Origin: Castellaniella sp034674885
GTDB taxonomy: Bacteria; Pseudomonadota; Gammaproteobacteria; Burkholderiales; Burkholderiaceae_B
Length of the DNA stretch: 64,000 bases
NCBI RefSeq assembly: GCF_034674885.1
Contig: NZ_JAUCDS010000013.1
Span: forward strand, 1-64,000
Direction of reading: 5' to 3'
Under the pieces are notes generated by a model that did not search any database, was not told the DNA's origin, and worked only from the letters and a program-made list of their open reading frames with translations. Positions 34,270 through 42,460 of this stretch are shown here, one piece after another; within the stretch, counting starts at the first letter, position 1, and the number at the start of each line of letters is the position of its first letter. The translations under genes and the position numbers were made by a program.

Positions 34270-35218
34270 AATAGATATGTCTCCCGAACGCCGTCCGGCC
34301 GTCCGCCAGGTGGTGGTGGATAGCGAATCGGCGGGCCAGCGGCTGGACAATTTTTTGCTGCGCCTGAACAAGGGCGTGCCCAAAAGCCATCTGTACAAGG
34401 CCATCCGCGATGGACAGGTGCGCATCAACAAGGGGCGCTGCCGCGCCGACACGCGGGTGCAGGTCGGCGACCTGGTGCGCATCCCGCCGCTGCGGCTGCC
34501 CGATCCCGCCGCGCGGCCGGCTGCGCCTCCGGCTACGTTTCCCGTGCTGTACGAAGACGCCCATCTGCTGGTCATCGACAAACCGGCGGGGGTGGCCGTG
34601 CATGGCGGCAGCGGCGTGTCCTTTGGCGTCATCGAACAGCTGCGGGCCGCCCGCCCGGACGAACGCCTGTTGGAACTGGCCCACCGGCTGGACCGGGAAA
34701 CGTCCGGTGTGCTGATGATCGCCCGCAGCCGCAAGGCCCTGGTGGCCCTGCACGACATGATGCGCAACAGCCAAGGGCGCAAGCACTATCTGGCCCTGGT
34801 GGTGGGCGACTGGGTCAATGATCGCCAGCGCATCCGTCTGCCGCTGCTGAAATACCTGACCCCCGGGGGCGAGCGCCGCGTGCGGGTCGATCCCCTGGGC
34901 AAGCCTGCACATACCATCATCACCCTGAAACACCGCTATGGTGGCGCCTGGTCGCTGCTGGGCGCCGAATTGCGCACCGGGCGCACGCATCAGATCCGGG
35001 TGCATCTGGCTTCTCAGGGCCATCCCATCGCGGGCGACGAGAAATACGGGCCGGACGCAATTCGCGCGGCCCTCTTTGCCCAGGGCTTCCGGCGCATGTT
35101 CCTGCATGCCCATCGGCTGGAGATTCCCCATCCGGTGACGGGCGAACTTCTGGTGCTGGAAGCACCGTTGCCGCCGGCATGCCAGGCCGTGCTGGATCGG
35201 CTGGATTCGATGCAATGA
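34262..35218 (+). CDS. rluC: 23S rRNA pseudouridine synthase RluC
   Basis: Isomerises uridines 955, 2504 and 2580 (E. coli numbering) of 23S rRNA. The 318-residue product has an N-terminal S4 RNA-binding domain ('SAGQRLDNFLLRLNKGVPKSHLYKAIRDG', roughly 20-80) and the catalytic domain with the essential Asp in AHRLDRETSG, plus 'GRTHQIRVHLASQGHPI'. Three in-frame ATGs compete (34247, 34262, 34277); 34262 (MRKIDMSPERRP) is chosen by similarity to related N-termini, with modest certainty. The stop overlaps the HAD phosphatase start by 4 nt. Divergent rne and co-directional HAD gene are a common Burkholderiales arrangement. Confidence 0.93.
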   Translation: MRKIDMSPERRPAVRQVVVDSESAGQRLDNFLLRLNKGVPKSHLYKAIRDGQVRINKGRCRADTRVQVGDLVRIPPLRLPDPAARPAAPPATFPVLYEDAHLLVIDKPAGVAVHGGSGVSFGVIEQLRAARPDERLLELAHRLDRETSGVLMIARSRKALVALHDMMRNSQGRKHYLALVVGDWVNDRQRIRLPLLKYLTPGGERRVRVDPLGKPAHTIITLKHRYGGAWSLLGAELRTGRTHQIRVHLASQGHPIAGDEKYGPDAIRAALFAQGFRRMFLHAHRLEIPHPVTGELLVLEAPLPPACQAVLDRLDSMQ

Positions 35219-35949
35219 CTCTTTTGGACGACATGACACAGAACGCTCCCCTGGCGGCGCCGGCACCCGCCGGTTCGATTGCCGGCGCCACCCGTGCGGC
35301 CTACCGGGCCGTGATCTTCGACTGGGACGGCACGCTGCTGGATTCCACGCACCACATCGTCGGCGCCCTGATCGGCGCCTGTCGCGACCTGGGCCTGCGC
35401 GAACCCACCCGGGAACAGGCCGGCTGGGTCATCGGGCTATCCCTGCAGTCGGCCCTGTATCAGCTGGTCCCAGAGCTGCGGGCTGACCAGGCCGATGCCT
35501 TTGCCGAACGCTACAAGGCTCATTTCATGCATCTGCTGGACGACATGCACCTGTTCGACGGGCAGGCCCAGCTGTTGCGCGACCTGCACGCCCAGGGCGT
35601 GGTGCTGGCAGTCGCCACCGGCAAAAGCCGCCGAGGGCTGGATACGTCCATCGACCGCCTGGGCCTGCAGGGCCTGTTCCAGGCTACCCGTACCGTGGAC
35701 GAGGCCCGGGGCAAACCCGATCCCGACATGCTGGAACAGCTGCTGGCCGAACTGGATCTGAGTCCCGGATCCGCACTGATGGTCGGCGACACCACGCACG
35801 ACGTCCTCATGGCCAAGGCCGCCGGTATCGACAGTCTGGCCGTGTCCTACGGTGCGCACCGGGCGTCCTTGCTGGAATCCGCCCAGCCGACGGCGCTGGT
35901 CGGCACGGTGCCCGGCATGCAGGCCTGGATCCGGGCGCGGGTGGCCTGA
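35215..35949 (+). CDS. HAD-IA family phosphatase (phosphoglycolate-phosphatase-like)
   Basis: The 244-residue product carries the HAD motifs in order: nucleophile FDWDGTLLDS (D36, D38), motif II 'AVATGKSRRG', motif III lysine in 'ARGKPDPDM' and motif IV 'MVGDTTHDVLMA'. A helical cap lies between motifs I and II (about 45-115), as in Gph/phosphoglycolate phosphatases. The actual substrate is not predictable. About 30 extra N-terminal Ala/Pro-rich residues precede the domain; ATG at 35233 is an alternative start. It is translationally coupled to rluC (ATGA overlap). Confidence 0.88.
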   Translation: MTLLDDMTQNAPLAAPAPAGSIAGATRAAYRAVIFDWDGTLLDSTHHIVGALIGACRDLGLREPTREQAGWVIGLSLQSALYQLVPELRADQADAFAERYKAHFMHLLDDMHLFDGQAQLLRDLHAQGVVLAVATGKSRRGLDTSIDRLGLQGLFQATRTVDEARGKPDPDMLEQLLAELDLSPGSALMVGDTTHDVLMAKAAGIDSLAVSYGAHRASLLESAQPTALVGTVPGMQAWIRARVA

Positions 35950-36657
35950 TCAGCTGGCCAGAAACAGGAACAGCGTCGGTTTCTTGTCGAAATCCGGCGC
36001 CCCCGTCTTGCGCCACTGGGCGACTGTCCGGGTCAGGATGGATTCGTCCGCGCAGGTCAGCGAACTGGCCACGCACACGCGTGTCGTGTCCCGCAGCGTT
36101 TGCAGCAGCGCATCGAACATCGCCTTGTTGCGATAGGGCGTTTCAATCAGGATTTGCGTCTGCTGTTGTTTGTGCGACACGGATTCCCAGGCCCGCAACT
36201 GCGCGTCGCGTTCATGCGCCTTGACCGGCGCGTAGCCATGAAAGGCGAAACGCTGCCCTTGCAGGCCGCTGGCCATCAGCCCCAGCATGATCGACGACGG
36301 CCCTGTCCAGGGCAGTACCCGCAGGCCGCGCGCATGCGCCTGGGCCACCACCAGCGCCCCGGGGTCCGCCACCGCCGGGCAGCCCGCTTCGGACACCAGA
36401 CCCAGATCCTGGTCGGCGGGTACGGCATCCAGCCAGCTGCGGATGTCCTGCGGCGTGCTGTCGGCCTTCAGGGTGTGGATCGTGATGTCCTGCAGCGGGA
36501 CCTGGGTGCCGATCAGTTTCAGGAATGCCCGCGCGGACTTGGCGTTCTCGGCGACGAAGTAGCGCAGCTGCGTAGTGATCTCTCGGGCGGCCTGGGGCAG
36601 CCAGCGATCCGGGGCGGATTCGCCCAATCCGACGGGAATGAGATGCAGGATGGTCAT
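35950..36657 (-). CDS. SAM-dependent methyltransferase, tetrapyrrole methylase/RsmI-like family
   Basis: The 235-residue product has the family's 'LVSEAGCPAVADPGALVVAQAHA' region (about 85-110), 'VLPWTGPSSIMLGLMASGL' and 'FHGYAPVK', resembling RsmI, which methylates 16S rRNA C1402. It is shorter than RsmI (about 280), and its N-terminal glycine-rich string is weaker, so it is probably a paralogue of unknown substrate. It is translated from the minus strand 5 bp after maf, in one transcript. The ATG at 36657 is preferred over an upstream in-frame start inside maf. Confidence 0.82.
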   Translation of the reverse strand: MTILHLIPVGLGESAPDRWLPQAAREITTQLRYFVAENAKSARAFLKLIGTQVPLQDITIHTLKADSTPQDIRSWLDAVPADQDLGLVSEAGCPAVADPGALVVAQAHARGLRVLPWTGPSSIMLGLMASGLQGQRFAFHGYAPVKAHERDAQLRAWESVSHKQQQTQILIETPYRNKAMFDALLQTLRDTTRVCVASSLTCADESILTRTVAQWRKTGAPDFDKKPTLFLFLAS

Positions 36658-36662
36658 GGGAA

Positions 36663-37250
36663 TCAGGCGGATGGAGTGGGTTGCAAGGGATCCAGGCCGA
36701 AGGCCCGCAGCATGCGGCAAACTGCAATCAGGGGCAGGCCGATCAGGGCGGTGGGGTCGTCGCTGCGCATGCGGGCCATCAGGGCGATGCCCAGTGCCTC
36801 GGCCTTGGCGCTGCCCGCCGTATCATAGGGTTGTTCGGTGCGCAGGTAATGTTCGATCTGGGCGTCGTTCAGGGGCAGGAATTCGCAGTGGGTCGTGATT
36901 TCGTCCTGCAGGTGCGATTGGCCGTCGGTGACACAGACCGCCGTGTGGAACAGGACCTCGCGGCCGCTGAAATGCCGCAGCTGCGCGCGGGCGGCCTCGT
37001 GGGTGCCCGGTTTGCCGATGGCCCGCCCTTCGCAGGCGGCGACCTGGTCAGAGCCGATCACCAGGGCGCCGGGGTATTCGGCCAGGACCCGGTCGGCCTT
37101 TCCCCGTGCCAGCCGCCAGGCCAGGTCGCGGGGGGATTCGCCCGGCAGCGGGCGTTCGTCGATGTCGGGCGAGTGGCATTGGAAGGACAACTGCAGCCGC
37201 TGCAGCAATTCGCGCCGGTAGATGGAACTGGAGGCCAGAATAAGGGTCAT
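36663..37250 (-). CDS. Maf-family nucleotide pyrophosphatase (YceF-like)
   Basis: Hydrolyses modified or non-canonical nucleoside triphosphates; YceF-type proteins favour m7GTP. The 195-residue product shows LILASSSIYRRELLQRL at the N-terminus, 'VIGSDQVAACEGRAIGKPG' with the catalytic Asp, and 'YDTAGSAKAEALG'. The N-terminal and central strings are those of the YceF branch, which also sits next to yceD-rpmF in many Proteobacteria. The divergent yceD promoter lies in the 122-bp region upstream. Confidence 0.93.
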   Translation of the reverse strand: MTLILASSSIYRRELLQRLQLSFQCHSPDIDERPLPGESPRDLAWRLARGKADRVLAEYPGALVIGSDQVAACEGRAIGKPGTHEAARAQLRHFSGREVLFHTAVCVTDGQSHLQDEITTHCEFLPLNDAQIEHYLRTEQPYDTAGSAKAEALGIALMARMRSDDPTALIGLPLIAVCRMLRAFGLDPLQPTPSA

Positions 37251-37316
37251 GAACGAAGCCGTGCAGTGGGAACCGGCAGTGTACTGCGCCCGGCAGGGGT
37301 GGGCCGATACGTCAAA

Positions 37317-37345
37317 TTGATTAAATTGCCGTTGCCAAGTAAAAT
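37317..37345 (+). promoter_or_regulatory. Sigma-70 promoter for yceD-rpmF-plsX-fab
   Basis: TTGATT (37317-37322), an ideal 17-bp spacer and TAAAAT (37340-37345) lie 28 bp before the yceD ATG. This is the best-formed promoter in the window and should drive the fatty-acid/ribosomal-protein operon. Confidence 0.7.
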
Positions 37346-37372
37346 CTAGAGTTTTCCTGGAAGTCAGAATTC

Positions 37373-37879
37373 ATGGTCGTTGATGCCTTGGAGTTCTCGC
37401 AGGCAGGCCGGGTGCTGGAAGGCAGCCGGAAAGCCTTTGAGTTCGCGCGTCTTTGCCAGGGTCTTCCGGTGCCTCAGGATGCTGAAATTGCCTGGCGCGT
37501 GGCTGGCCGGCAGGATGCCGGCACGGGCCGGATGTGGCTGGATATCCATGCCCAAGGGTCGGTGACGCTGATTTGTCAGCGGTGCCTGGGGCCTTTGGTG
37601 CTGTCCGTGCAGGTGGACAATACGGTTGGGCTGGTGAAAAACCAGGCCCAGCTGGATGCCCTGGACGCAATGGAATCCGCCGGAGAAGGCACCGACGTCG
37701 AATATCTGATCGCCGATCGGCAGCTGGATGTCCTGGCGCTGATCGAAGACGAATTGATTCTGGCTTTGCCTTACGCCCCCCGGCACGATGTCTGCCCCGG
37801 GGCTGCGGATGAATCGGAACACCAGGATGTGACCAAACCTTCGCCCTTTGCCGTTCTCGAACAGCTCAGGAAACACTGA
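37373..37879 (+). CDS. yceD: YceD/DUF177 family protein (large-ribosomal-subunit-associated)
   Basis: The 168-residue product matches the DUF177 family: an N-terminal alpha/beta part, a 'LICQRCLGPLV' Cys pair (about 66-69), an acidic 'EYLIADRQLDVLALIEDELILALPYAPRH' stretch and a distant Cys (VCPG). In bacteria and plastids these proteins are linked to 23S rRNA accumulation; YceD is co-transcribed with rpmF in E. coli, as here (66 bp apart). The Cys spacing may bind zinc; that is inference. Confidence 0.9.
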   Translation: MVVDALEFSQAGRVLEGSRKAFEFARLCQGLPVPQDAEIAWRVAGRQDAGTGRMWLDIHAQGSVTLICQRCLGPLVLSVQVDNTVGLVKNQAQLDALDAMESAGEGTDVEYLIADRQLDVLALIEDELILALPYAPRHDVCPGAADESEHQDVTKPSPFAVLEQLRKH

Positions 37880-37944
37880 ATCATCATTTAACACGCGGGT
37901 TCGCGCTTACCTTAAAATAGGCGGCCCCGAACACAGGAGTCATC

Positions 37945-38127
37945 ATGGCTGTCCAGCAGAACAAAAAGAGCCCGTCCAAGCGCGGCATGCATCGCTCGCA
38001 CGATTTCCTGACGGCTCCGGCCACGGCCATCGAGCCCACCACCGGCGAACAGCACCTGCGCCATCACATCAGCCCCAACGGCGTGTATCGCGGCCGCAAG
38101 GTCCTGAAGACCAAGAACGACGAGTAA
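37945..38127 (+). CDS. rpmF: Large ribosomal subunit protein bL32
   Basis: Sixty residues: MAVQQNKKSPSKRGMHRSHD, then 'EQHLRHHISPNGVYRGRKVL'. This is the Cys-less form of L32; the zinc-binding CxxC pairs of some homologues are absent, which is usual in Proteobacteria. A CAGGAG ribosome site precedes the ATG. It lies in the operon with yceD upstream and plsX 28 bp downstream. Confidence 0.97.
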   Translation: MAVQQNKKSPSKRGMHRSHDFLTAPATAIEPTTGEQHLRHHISPNGVYRGRKVLKTKNDE

Positions 38128-38155
38128 TCCGGCGCCTCGGTTTTCATCGCGCTCA

Positions 38156-39214
38156 ATGCCCGATCACACTCTTACCGTCGCCATCGATTGCATGGGCGGC
38201 GATCACGGCCTGCCCGTCACGGTGCCGGCGGCGGTGGCGTTTGCCCAGGCGCATCCCGATACCCGCTGCCTGCTGGTGGGGGACGAATCCCAGATTCGTT
38301 CCATGCTGGCGCAGCACGTGGTGACCGCCGGCCAGTTCGACGTCCTGCACGCTTCCGAAGTCGTCACCATGCACGACTCGGTCGAGGTCGCCCTGCGCCG
38401 CAAGAAGGACTCGTCCATGCGGGTGGCGGCCCAGGCCGTCAAGGACGGCCGCGCCGATGCCGCTGTCTCGGCCGGCAACACCGGCGCCTGGATGGCCATT
38501 TCCCGCTATGTCCTGAAGACGCTGGACGGGATTGACCGGCCCGCCATCGCCACTGCCTTGCCCAACCAGAAAGGCGGGGCCACCACGGTGCTGGACCTGG
38601 GCGCCAACGTCGATTGCTCTGCCGAGCACCTGTTGCAGTTCGGCCTGATGGGCGCGGCCCTGGTGTCGGCGGTGGATCGCCAGGCCCAGCCTTCGGTCGG
38701 CCTGTTGAACATCGGCGAGGAACTCATCAAGGGCAACGAGGTCGTCAAACAGGCAGCCGAGCTGCTGCGCGCCAGCGGGCTGAACTTCTACGGCAACGTG
38801 GAAGGCGACGATATTTTCAAAGGCACGGTCGACGTGGTCGTCTGCGATGGCTTCGTCGGCAATGTCGTCCTGAAATCGGTCGAAGGCCTGGCGCGGATGA
38901 TCGGCACCATGATGCGCGAGGAATTCCGCCGTTCGCCCTTCACCATGACGGCCGGCCTGGTGGCCACGCCCGTGTTGCGCCGCTTCCGCGATCGGGTGGA
39001 CAATCGCCGCTACAATGGCGCAGCGCTGCTGGGCTTGCGTGGCATCGTCATCAAAAGCCACGGCTCGGCCGATATCTATGCCTACGGGCAGGCGCTGCAG
39101 CGTGCCCGCGAGGCTGTCCTGAACGGCCTGCTCCAGGGCACCATCCAGCGCCTGGATGCCTTGCGCAGCCGCGTGCCTTCGCCCTCGCAGGGCGATGCCG
39201 CCCAGGCTGTCTAG
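38156..39214 (+). CDS. plsX: Phosphate acyltransferase PlsX
   Basis: Converts acyl-ACP to acyl-phosphate, the first step of phospholipid synthesis through PlsY. The 352-residue product shows 'TVAIDCMGGDHGLPVT', 'DAAVSAGNTGAWMA', 'VLDLGANVDCSAEHLLQF', 'GLLNIGEELIKGNE' and 'DVVVCDGFVGNVVLKSVEG', covering the family. It sits between rpmF and fabH, the standard order. Confidence 0.97.
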   Translation: MPDHTLTVAIDCMGGDHGLPVTVPAAVAFAQAHPDTRCLLVGDESQIRSMLAQHVVTAGQFDVLHASEVVTMHDSVEVALRRKKDSSMRVAAQAVKDGRADAAVSAGNTGAWMAISRYVLKTLDGIDRPAIATALPNQKGGATTVLDLGANVDCSAEHLLQFGLMGAALVSAVDRQAQPSVGLLNIGEELIKGNEVVKQAAELLRASGLNFYGNVEGDDIFKGTVDVVVCDGFVGNVVLKSVEGLARMIGTMMREEFRRSPFTMTAGLVATPVLRRFRDRVDNRRYNGAALLGLRGIVIKSHGSADIYAYGQALQRAREAVLNGLLQGTIQRLDALRSRVPSPSQGDAAQAV

Positions 39215-39233
39215 TTTCTTTTTCGGAATCGAT

Positions 39234-40208
39234 ATGCCTTACGCCAGGATTACCGGAACGGGCGGCTATCTGCCCCCTCGTGTCGTCACCAACGATGATC
39301 TGGCTGCCGACCTGGCCACGCGCGGCGTGGAAACGTCCGATGACTGGATCGTCGAACGCACCGGCATCCGCCAACGCCATATCGCCGATCCCGGCACCAA
39401 GACCAGCACCCTGGCCACGGCTGCGGCGCGCGCCGCGCTGGAAAACGCCGGCTTGCGGGCCGACGACCTGGATCTGATCATCGTCGCGACGTCCACGCCC
39501 GATTTCATCTTCCCCAGCACGGCCTGTGTGGTGCAGGCCAACCTGGGCGTCGGCGGCGCCGCTGCCTTCGACGTGCAGGCCGTGTGCAGCGGCTTCGTCT
39601 ATGCCATGGCGACCGCCGATGCGATGATTCGCGCCGGCCGCGCCCGCCATGCCCTGGTGATCGGCGCCGAGGTCTTTTCCGGCATCCTCGACTGGAACGA
39701 TCGGCGCACCTGCGTGCTGTTCGGCGACGGGGCAGGGGCCATGGTGCTCAGCGCCTCGGAAGAACCCGGCATCCTGGCGGCCAAACTCAATGCCGACGGG
39801 CGCCAGCAGCACATTTTGTGCGCTGCGGGCAGCGTGACCGGCGGCCAGGTCACTGGCGATCCGTTCCTGCGCATGGACGGTCAGGCCGTATTCAAGCTGG
39901 CCGTCAACTCGCTGACGCGCTCGGCGCACGAGGTCTGCGAAGAGGCCGGCATCGAACTGTCGGCGCTGGACTGGATGGTGCCGCACCAGGCCAACGTCCG
40001 CATCCTGAATTTCATCAGCCGCAAGCTCGGCCTGCCCGAGGACAAGGTGATCGTGACGCTGGACAAACACGCCAATACGTCGGCGGCCAGCGTCCCCCTG
40101 GCATTCGACGTGGCCTGGCGCGACGGACGCATCCGCCCGGGGCAACTGGCCCTGCTGCAGGGCGTCGGCGGCGGCTTTACCTGGGGTTCCGTCCTCGTCA
40201 GACTGTAA
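39234..40208 (+). CDS. fabH: Beta-ketoacyl-ACP synthase III
   Basis: Starts fatty-acid synthesis by condensing acetyl-CoA with malonyl-ACP. The 324-residue product has the Cys-His-Asn triad: C118 in VQAVCSG, H251 in VPHQANVRI and N281 in KHANTSA. The terminal GGGFTWGSVLVRL is also typical. The ATG at 39234 is used because the longer in-frame ORF runs back into plsX. Confidence 0.97.
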   Translation: MPYARITGTGGYLPPRVVTNDDLAADLATRGVETSDDWIVERTGIRQRHIADPGTKTSTLATAAARAALENAGLRADDLDLIIVATSTPDFIFPSTACVVQANLGVGGAAAFDVQAVCSGFVYAMATADAMIRAGRARHALVIGAEVFSGILDWNDRRTCVLFGDGAGAMVLSASEEPGILAAKLNADGRQQHILCAAGSVTGGQVTGDPFLRMDGQAVFKLAVNSLTRSAHEVCEEAGIELSALDWMVPHQANVRILNFISRKLGLPEDKVIVTLDKHANTSAASVPLAFDVAWRDGRIRPGQLALLQGVGGGFTWGSVLVRL

Positions 40209-40219
40209 GGCTCACGCAC

Positions 40220-41152
40220 ATGAAGATCGCATTCGTATTTCCAGGCCAAGGTTCGCAGGCCGTGGGCATGATGGACGCCTGGGCGGATCACGCCGGCGTG
40301 CAGGCCGTTCTGCAGCAGGGCAATGATGCCCTGGGCGAAGACCTGACGGGCCTGATCGCCCAGGGGCCGGCCGAATCCCTGAATCTGACGACCAATACCC
40401 AACCCGCCATGCTGCTGTGTTCCGTCGCCATGTATCGCGCCTGGCAGCAGGCCGGCGGCGCTGCGCCCGCCATCGTGGCCGGGCACAGCCTGGGGGAATA
40501 CTCCGCGCTGGTGGCGGCCGAGGCGCTGGACCTGGGCGACGCCGTGCGTACCGTCCGGGTGCGTGCCCAGGCCATGCAGTCTGCGGTCCCCGTGGGCGAG
40601 GGCGGCATGGCCGCCATCCTGGGGCTGGATGACGACGCCGTGCGCCAGGCCTGTCTTCAGGCATCCGGCGACCAGATCGTCGAGGCCGTGAACTACAACG
40701 CGCCAGCCCAGGTCGTGATCGCGGGCCATGCGGCTGCAGTCGAGCGGGCCTGCGAACTGGCCAAGGCGGCCGGCGCCAAGCGCGCCGTCACCCTGCCGGT
40801 GTCCGCGCCTTTTCACTCCCGCTTGCTCAAGCCTGCGGCGGATACGCTGGCACAGGCGCTGGCCGACATCGATCTGCGTGCGCCCGCCGTTCCCCTGATC
40901 AATAATGTGGATGTGGCCTCGCCGACAGAACCGGCTGCCATCCGCGACGCGCTGGTGCGTCAGGCCTGGCATCCGGTGCGCTGGGTGGAGACGATCCAGG
41001 CGATGAAGCGCGACGGCGTCACCCATCTGGTCGAGTGCGGTCCGGGCAAGGTCCTGACCGGCCTGGTCAAGCGCATCGACCGCGATCTGACAACCTTCAA
41101 CATTACCGATCCGGCGTCGCTGCAACAGACGCTGGACGCCTTGAGAGGCTGA
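40220..41152 (+). CDS. fabD: Malonyl-CoA:ACP transacylase
   Basis: Loads malonyl groups onto ACP. The 310-residue product starts MKIAFVFPGQGSQ and has the nucleophile in GHSLGEYSA (S90) and the catalytic His in SAPFHSRLL (H199). It lies 11 bp after fabH and 1 bp before fabG. Confidence 0.97.
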   Translation: MKIAFVFPGQGSQAVGMMDAWADHAGVQAVLQQGNDALGEDLTGLIAQGPAESLNLTTNTQPAMLLCSVAMYRAWQQAGGAAPAIVAGHSLGEYSALVAAEALDLGDAVRTVRVRAQAMQSAVPVGEGGMAAILGLDDDAVRQACLQASGDQIVEAVNYNAPAQVVIAGHAAAVERACELAKAAGAKRAVTLPVSAPFHSRLLKPAADTLAQALADIDLRAPAVPLINNVDVASPTEPAAIRDALVRQAWHPVRWVETIQAMKRDGVTHLVECGPGKVLTGLVKRIDRDLTTFNITDPASLQQTLDALRG

Positions 41153-41153
41153 T

Positions 41154-41894
41154 ATGGCAGAACCCATTCTGACGGGCAAGATCGCCCTGGTCACCGGCGC
41201 ATCGCGCGGCATTGGCCGCGCTGTGGCCCTGGAACTGGCCGCCGCCGGTGCAACAGTCGTGGGCACCGCGACCTCGCAGGCGGGCGCGGACGGCATCACC
41301 GAAGCCCTGGCTCCCCAGGGCGGGCGTGGCACGGTCCTGAATGTCGATGATGCTGCGAGCTGCGATGCGCTGCTGGCAGAACTGGCAGGGCAGGGCGGCC
41401 CCCACATCCTGGTCAACAATGCCGGCATCACCCGCGACGGGCTGATCCTGCGCATGAAGGACGAAGACTGGGCCGCCGTGCTGAACACCAACCTGTCGGC
41501 CGTGTTCCGGTTGTCGCGCGGTGTCGCCAAGACCATGATGAAGGCCCGCTGGGGCCGCATCGTCAACATCACCTCGGTGGTGGGCTACAGCGGCAACCCG
41601 GGGCAGGCGAACTACGCGGCGGCCAAGGCCGGCGTGGCAGGCATGTCGCGCGCCCTGGCCCAGGAACTCGGCAGCCGCGGCATCACGGTCAATTGCGTGG
41701 CGCCCGGCTTTATCGATACGGACATGACACGCGCGCTCAACGACACGCAAACGGCAGCGATCCTGCAGCAGATTCCCCTGGGGCGTTTGGGCTCTGCGGC
41801 AGAAATCGCGCATGCAGTCGCCTACCTGGCCAGCCCCCAGGCGGGCTATGTAACAGGCACGACCTTGCACGTCAATGGTGGTATGTACATGTAG
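41154..41894 (+). CDS. fabG: 3-oxoacyl-ACP reductase
   Basis: NADPH-dependent reduction of beta-ketoacyl-ACP. The 246-residue short-chain dehydrogenase shows the cofactor loop TGASRGIGRA (about 15-24), NNAG, the catalytic Ser in ITSVVGYSG and the Tyr/Lys in YAAAKAG. The C-terminal 'GYVTGTTLHVNGGMYM' is the FabG signature. The 186-bp gap to acpP holds its leader. Confidence 0.97.
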   Translation: MAEPILTGKIALVTGASRGIGRAVALELAAAGATVVGTATSQAGADGITEALAPQGGRGTVLNVDDAASCDALLAELAGQGGPHILVNNAGITRDGLILRMKDEDWAAVLNTNLSAVFRLSRGVAKTMMKARWGRIVNITSVVGYSGNPGQANYAAAKAGVAGMSRALAQELGSRGITVNCVAPGFIDTDMTRALNDTQTAAILQQIPLGRLGSAAEIAHAVAYLASPQAGYVTGTTLHVNGGMYM

Positions 41895-41925
41895 GGTAAA
41901 GAGAACGGACGACACCCGTCTAAGG

Positions 41926-42050
41926 TAAAATCCGTTCAAACTCAGTAGGCAGATCTCGGTGCTTCAATCGTCCAGCGTATAGTCGTCTGGTCCCGAGCTG
42001 CTTTTTTTTGACTAAGACCCGCAGCCCAGCTGTCCTCGTTTGGCTATAAT
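41926..42050 (+). promoter_or_regulatory. Candidate acpP promoters in the fabG-acpP gap
   Basis: Two possible -10 boxes are visible, TAAAAT at 41926-41931 and TATAAT at 42045-42050, the latter 30 bp before the acpP ATG. Neither has a clear -35 at 16-18 bp. A run of eight Ts (42002-42009) follows a weak stem but is not a convincing terminator. acpP is usually expressed far above its neighbours, so an extra promoter is expected; assignment is inference. Confidence 0.45.
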
Positions 42051-42080
42051 TCGCGGGATTTTTCCTAACTGGAGATATGC

Positions 42081-42320
42081 ATGGAAAGCATCGAACAGCG
42101 CGTCAAGAAGATCGTCGCTGAGCAACTTGGCGTCAACGAAGCCGAGATCAAAAACGAATCTTCCTTCCTTGACGACCTCGGTGCCGATTCGCTCGATATG
42201 GTCGAGCTCGTGATGGCGCTCGAAGACGAATTCGAAACGGAAATCCCCGACGAGGAAGCCGAGAAAATCACGACGGTGCAGCAGGCGGTCGATTACATCA
42301 CCTCGCATAGCAAACAGTAA
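42081..42320 (+). CDS. acpP: Acyl carrier protein
   Basis: Carries growing acyl chains on a phosphopantetheine arm. The 79-residue acidic protein has the modification site in GADSLDMVEL (S37). A GGAG ribosome site precedes the ATG. It lies between fabG and fabF; the 140 bp between acpP and fabF contain no other gene. Confidence 0.98.
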   Translation: MESIEQRVKKIVAEQLGVNEAEIKNESSFLDDLGADSLDMVELVMALEDEFETEIPDEEAEKITTVQQAVDYITSHSKQ

Positions 42321-42460
42321 TCTCATTTCGACCCGACGCAGGCGTAGTCCGCCGCGTCCGGGCCATGGCAGTTCGTGACGGGTGATCATCGGGCAGGCAG
42401 GTCTGCGTGTCCGACCTGATGATCTGCCATGAACTGCCTTTTTCTTTTCAGGAGCCGTAT

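Noticed and set aside
41950..42005. Possible tRNA-like segment before acpP
   Set aside because: I could not fold a cloverleaf: no paired acceptor stem and no T-loop GTTCRA string.
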